A stretch of 7,969 nt of DNA, taken from Solirubrobacteraceae bacterium. GTDB taxonomy: Bacteria > Actinomycetota > Thermoleophilia > Solirubrobacterales > Solirubrobacteraceae. Every line of letters begins with the position of its first letter. The first letter of the stretch is position 1. The stretch covers positions 1-7,969 of the forward strand of contig JAICUS010000268.1 in NCBI GenBank assembly GCA_025935735.1, in the 5' to 3' direction. The notes beneath the pieces were generated by a model. That model made no database searches. It saw only the letters and a list, made by a program, of their open reading frames with translations, and was not told where the DNA came from. The translations under genes were made by a program, and so were the position numbers. Shown piece after piece: positions 6,584-7,969 of the stretch.

Positions 6584-7158
6584 TTCCCCGACGGCGTGGG
6601 CGGGAGCGGGTGCCCGTGCGCGTAGAGGTGGACCGGCAGCGCTCCCTCGGGGCGCTCCGCCTTCTCGTCGCGACCGGCGTAGCGGTCCTGGATCGCGACG
6701 ATCTCCTCCATCACCGCCTGGAGCTCCTCGGCCGTCAGGTAGCGGACGGTGTCGGTCATGAAGTCCGCGTTGCGCCACTCGGCCGGATAGGCCGGACGCC
6801 GCGACATCCATTCCCGCGCCTGGTCGAAGCTGCGCTCCAGGAACGTCCGCGCGAGCGCCTCACCGGCGAGCTCAGCCTCCGGCTCCTGCTCGTCGGCGAT
6901 GAACTGCCGGGAACGGCTGGTGGCCCGCCACGGGCGGCTCCGTCCGCGGCCGTCGCCGGTCTCCTCGACGAAGCCGTACTTGGCCAGCGTCTGCAGGTGC
7001 CACGACATGTTCCCGGGGCTCTCGCCCAGCAGCTCGGCCGCGCGGGTGGCCGTGATCTCGCCGTCGCGGCGGACGGCCTCGAGCAGCGCCACGCGCACTG
7101 GGTGGGCCAGCGCCCGCATGGCCCGCGCGTCGGTGACGACGTCGCGCCGGCGCGTCAT
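6580..7158 (-). CDS. ArsR-type winged-helix transcriptional regulator, no cysteines
   Basis: This 192-residue helix-turn-helix regulator starts at the ATG at 7158-7156. DARAMRALAHPVRVALLEAV (10-29) and ITATRAAELLGESPGNMSWHLQTLAKYGFVEE (35-66) are the typical ArsR-like HTH, followed by a glycine/arginine-rich wing (TGDGRGRSRPWRA, 67-79). The C-terminal half (about 85-170) is helical and acidic and may bind a ligand or mediate dimerisation. It contains no cysteine, so it cannot use the classical ArsR/SmtB thiol metal sites. The frame is open further upstream to a TTG at 7314, but that extension is Arg/Pro-rich with poor third-position bias, and the ATG matches the family's start. The ATG overlaps the TGA of a 54-residue upstream frame as ATGA. 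A promoter within a dyad array lies about 165 bp upstream, making autoregulation attractive but unproven. Confidence 0.87.
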   Translation of the reverse strand: MTRRRDVVTDARAMRALAHPVRVALLEAVRRDGEITATRAAELLGESPGNMSWHLQTLAKYGFVEETGDGRGRSRPWRATSRSRQFIADEQEPEAELAGEALARTFLERSFDQAREWMSRRPAYPAEWRNADFMTDTVRYLTAEELQAVMEEIVAIQDRYAGRDEKAERPEGALPVHLYAHGHPLPPTPSGN

Positions 7159-7319
7159 CGCCCGAGCGCCAGCCTCAGGCCGACGTCGACCAGCAGCCAG
7201 CCGGTGCGGCGCCTGGCCGACCGAGCGGGACGGCGCCGGCCGCGGGCGCCGTGACGCAGCGCGACGACGCGGTCGCGGGCGACCGCTTGCGCGAGGATGG
7301 GGTGCGAATGACAAGACAT
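7155..7319 (-). CDS. Candidate small protein (54 aa) translationally coupled to the ArsR regulator
   Basis: The minus-strand ATG at 7319-7317 opens a 54-codon frame ending in TGA at 7157-7155, which overlaps the ArsR ATG as ATGA. Over its length the third codon positions are mostly G or C, unlike the other frames here, which favours real coding. The product starts MSCHSHPILAQAVARDRVVA, has an Arg-rich middle (RGRRRPARSARRRTG) and ends with an amphipathic stretch GWLLVDVGLRLALGR, resembling small uncharacterised actinobacterial proteins with a C-terminal GWxLVxxGLRLA-like motif (from memory). The ATG lies only about three bases downstream of the expected start of the promoter at 7329-7357, so the message may be almost leaderless. 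No Shine-Dalgarno is visible. Its function is unknown; it could simply be a leader for coupled translation of the regulator. Confidence 0.55.
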   Translation of the reverse strand: MSCHSHPILAQAVARDRVVALRHGARGRRRPARSARRRTGWLLVDVGLRLALGR

Positions 7320-7354
7320 CTTGTCACGAGAGTACTTGTCACAAGAACTCTTGT
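7309..7354. repeat. Array of three CTTGTCA-containing dyads with exact 15-bp period, candidate multi-site operator
   Basis: CTTGTCA occurs at 7320, 7335 and 7350, exactly 15 bp apart. Each repeat sits in a dyad. The first is TGACAAGA-CA-TCTTGTCA at 7309-7326, with perfect 8-bp arms. The second is degenerate (5 of 8 arm positions) around 7332/7333. The third is ACAAGA-AC-TCTTGT at 7341-7354, with perfect 6-bp arms. The dyad centres are also 15 bp apart. The tract is A/T-richer than its surroundings and coincides with a minus-strand promoter. Two or three bound dimers would cover the -35, the spacer, the -10 and the start site. The repeats are directly visible; binding by the downstream ArsR protein is inference. 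Confidence 0.8.
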
Positions 7355-7357
7355 CAA
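7329..7357 (-). promoter_or_regulatory. Sigma70-type promoter TTGACA-N17-TACTCT for the small ORF and ArsR gene
   Basis: On the minus strand a perfect -35 TTGACA (7357-7352) is followed after exactly 17 bases by TACTCT (7334-7329), a fair TANNNT -10. Transcription would start near 7322, at or just before the ATG at 7319. This is the clearest promoter in the window and lies 11 bp beyond the acyl-CoA dehydrogenase stop. The dyad array overlaps all of its elements, indicating repression by steric blocking. Confidence 0.65.
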
Positions 7358-7367
7358 GGGCCTGCAC

Positions 7368-7969
7368 CTAGCGCAGCTCGGCGCTCGTCTTGCCGAGCAG
7401 CTGGCGGGCGATGATCAGCAGCTGGATCTGCTGGGTGCCCTCGAAGATGTCGAGGATCTTGGCGTCGCGCGCCCACTTCTCCAGCAGCTCGTCCTCGCCG
7501 TAGCCGGTGGCGCCGCACAGCTCGATGCAGGCCAGGGCGACGTCGACGGCGGTGCGGCCGGCCTTCGCCTTGGCCATCGAGGCCTGCAGCGAGTTCGGGC
7601 GGCCGTTGTCGGCCAGCCAGGCGGCCTGGAGGGTCAGCAGGCGGGCCGCCTCGTAGTCGGCCTCGAGCTGCTGCAGGCGGGCGGCGGCGGCCGGCTGGCG
7701 CCAGGTGGCCGCGCGGTCGTCGAAGGTCACGCCGGCGCGCTGTAGCGCGTCGCGGGTGTGCTCCAGGCAGGCCCGGGTGACGCCGAGCGCCATCGCGGCC
7801 ACGAGCGGGCGCGTGTTGTCGAAGGTCTGCATCGCGCCGGCGAACGACTTGCGCGAGTCGATCTCCGGCGAGCCGAGCAGCGCGTCGGCGGGCACGCGGC
7901 AGTCCTGCAGGCGGAACGCGGCGGTGTCGGAGGCGCGGATGCCGAGCTTGTGCTCGACGCGCTCGAGGA
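7368..7969 (-). CDS. Acyl-CoA dehydrogenase, C-terminal part (5' end beyond the window)
   Basis: About 200 residues of an FAD-dependent acyl-CoA dehydrogenase remain; the frame is open to the right edge and ends with TAG at 7370-7368. At the cut edge ERVEHKLGIRASDTAAFRLQ leads into DCRVPADALLGSPE, the characteristic middle beta-domain. The C-terminal helical bundle follows: TFDNTRPLVAAMALGVTRA, LQASMAKAKAGRTAVDVALA, ELCGATGYGEDELLEKWARD and KILDIFEGTQQIQLLIIARQ. The Glu of FEGT aligns with the catalytic base of the medium-chain enzymes, so the protein appears catalytically intact in this part. It would oxidise an acyl-CoA to the enoyl-CoA and pass electrons to electron-transfer flavoprotein in fatty-acid or branched-chain amino-acid breakdown. 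The substrate cannot be told from this fragment. The GTG at 7895-7893 is an internal valine codon, not the start. No terminator follows; the dyad-embedded promoter begins 11 bp after the stop. Confidence 0.95.
   Translation of the reverse strand, partial: LERVEHKLGIRASDTAAFRLQDCRVPADALLGSPEIDSRKSFAGAMQTFDNTRPLVAAMALGVTRACLEHTRDALQRAGVTFDDRAATWRQPAAAARLQQLEADYEAARLLTLQAAWLADNGRPNSLQASMAKAKAGRTAVDVALACIELCGATGYGEDELLEKWARDAKILDIFEGTQQIQLLIIARQLLGKTSAELR

Noticed and set aside
4732..7254. 840-codon plus-strand open frame across the membrane protein, SDR and ArsR genes
   Set aside because: The product is low-complexity Arg/Gly/Ala sequence in a different frame from the well-supported genes beneath it, with no start signal.
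7159..7314. 52-residue N-terminal extension of the ArsR regulator from a TTG at 7314
   Set aside because: The extension is Arg/Pro-rich with weak third-position bias, while another frame over the same bases has good bias and ends by ATGA overlap with the internal ATG, where the family's sequence begins.
7309..7354. Dyad array read as a transcription terminator for the acyl-CoA dehydrogenase
   Set aside because: The hairpins are short with two-base centres and are not followed by a T run on the minus strand. The exact 15-bp phasing and the overlapping promoter fit an operator better.
7305..7360. Dyad/direct repeats read as a CRISPR or mobile-element end
   Set aside because: The units are only 15 bp with no spacer structure, and there are no cas genes, transposase or target duplications nearby.
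7251..7745. 164-codon plus-strand open frame opposite the acyl-CoA dehydrogenase
   Set aside because: The product is Leu/Gly/Val-rich without motifs and is antisense to a gene with unmistakable family signatures.

Overview
The window is very G+C-rich, with almost every codon of the convincing genes ending in G or C, and it is densely packed with short intergenic gaps. This, the 7Fe ferredoxin type, the winged-helix regulators and the acyl-CoA dehydrogenase suggest an actinomycetote. My best guess is a Thermoleophilia/Solirubrobacterales-like soil bacterium; that placement is inference. No RNA genes, CRISPR arrays, insertion sequences or phage genes were seen.

Left part (1-3697, minus strand). 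Read right to left, a run of four co-directional genes begins with a small 7Fe-type ferredoxin. Next comes a two-domain protein joining a GNAT acetyltransferase to an NAD(P)-binding epimerase/dehydratase-like domain. Then comes a secreted GH30 glycosidase with a C-terminal F5/8-type carbohydrate-binding domain. Last is an unrecognised protein that overlaps the glycosidase stop by four bases and runs off the window edge.

Middle part (3698-6583, plus strand). Divergent from the ferredoxin is a tightly packed three-gene unit. It holds a winged-helix regulator whose C-terminal half carries a SufR-like three-cysteine pattern, a roughly 12-helix membrane protein with histidines in its helices, and an atypical short-chain dehydrogenase/reductase. 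The 68-bp divergent intergenic region holds a 7-bp inverted repeat (TTTTCAC/GTGAAAA). A plausible reading is an Fe-S-dependent, perhaps NO- or redox-responsive, switch controlling the ferredoxin on one side and a membrane redox protein on the other.

Right part (6580-7969, minus strand). A cysteine-free ArsR-type regulator converges on the dehydrogenase gene, the two stop codons sharing one CTAG. Just upstream of it, and overlapping it by ATGA, is a candidate 54-residue small protein. Both are preceded by the most striking regulatory DNA in the window: a TTGACA-N17-TACTCT promoter embedded in three dyads repeated at exactly 15 bp. Upstream of that is the C-terminal part of an acyl-CoA dehydrogenase cut by the window edge.

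The most interesting items are the 15-bp-phased operator array with its small-ORF/ArsR pair, and the Fe-S-regulator/ferredoxin/membrane-protein cassette.
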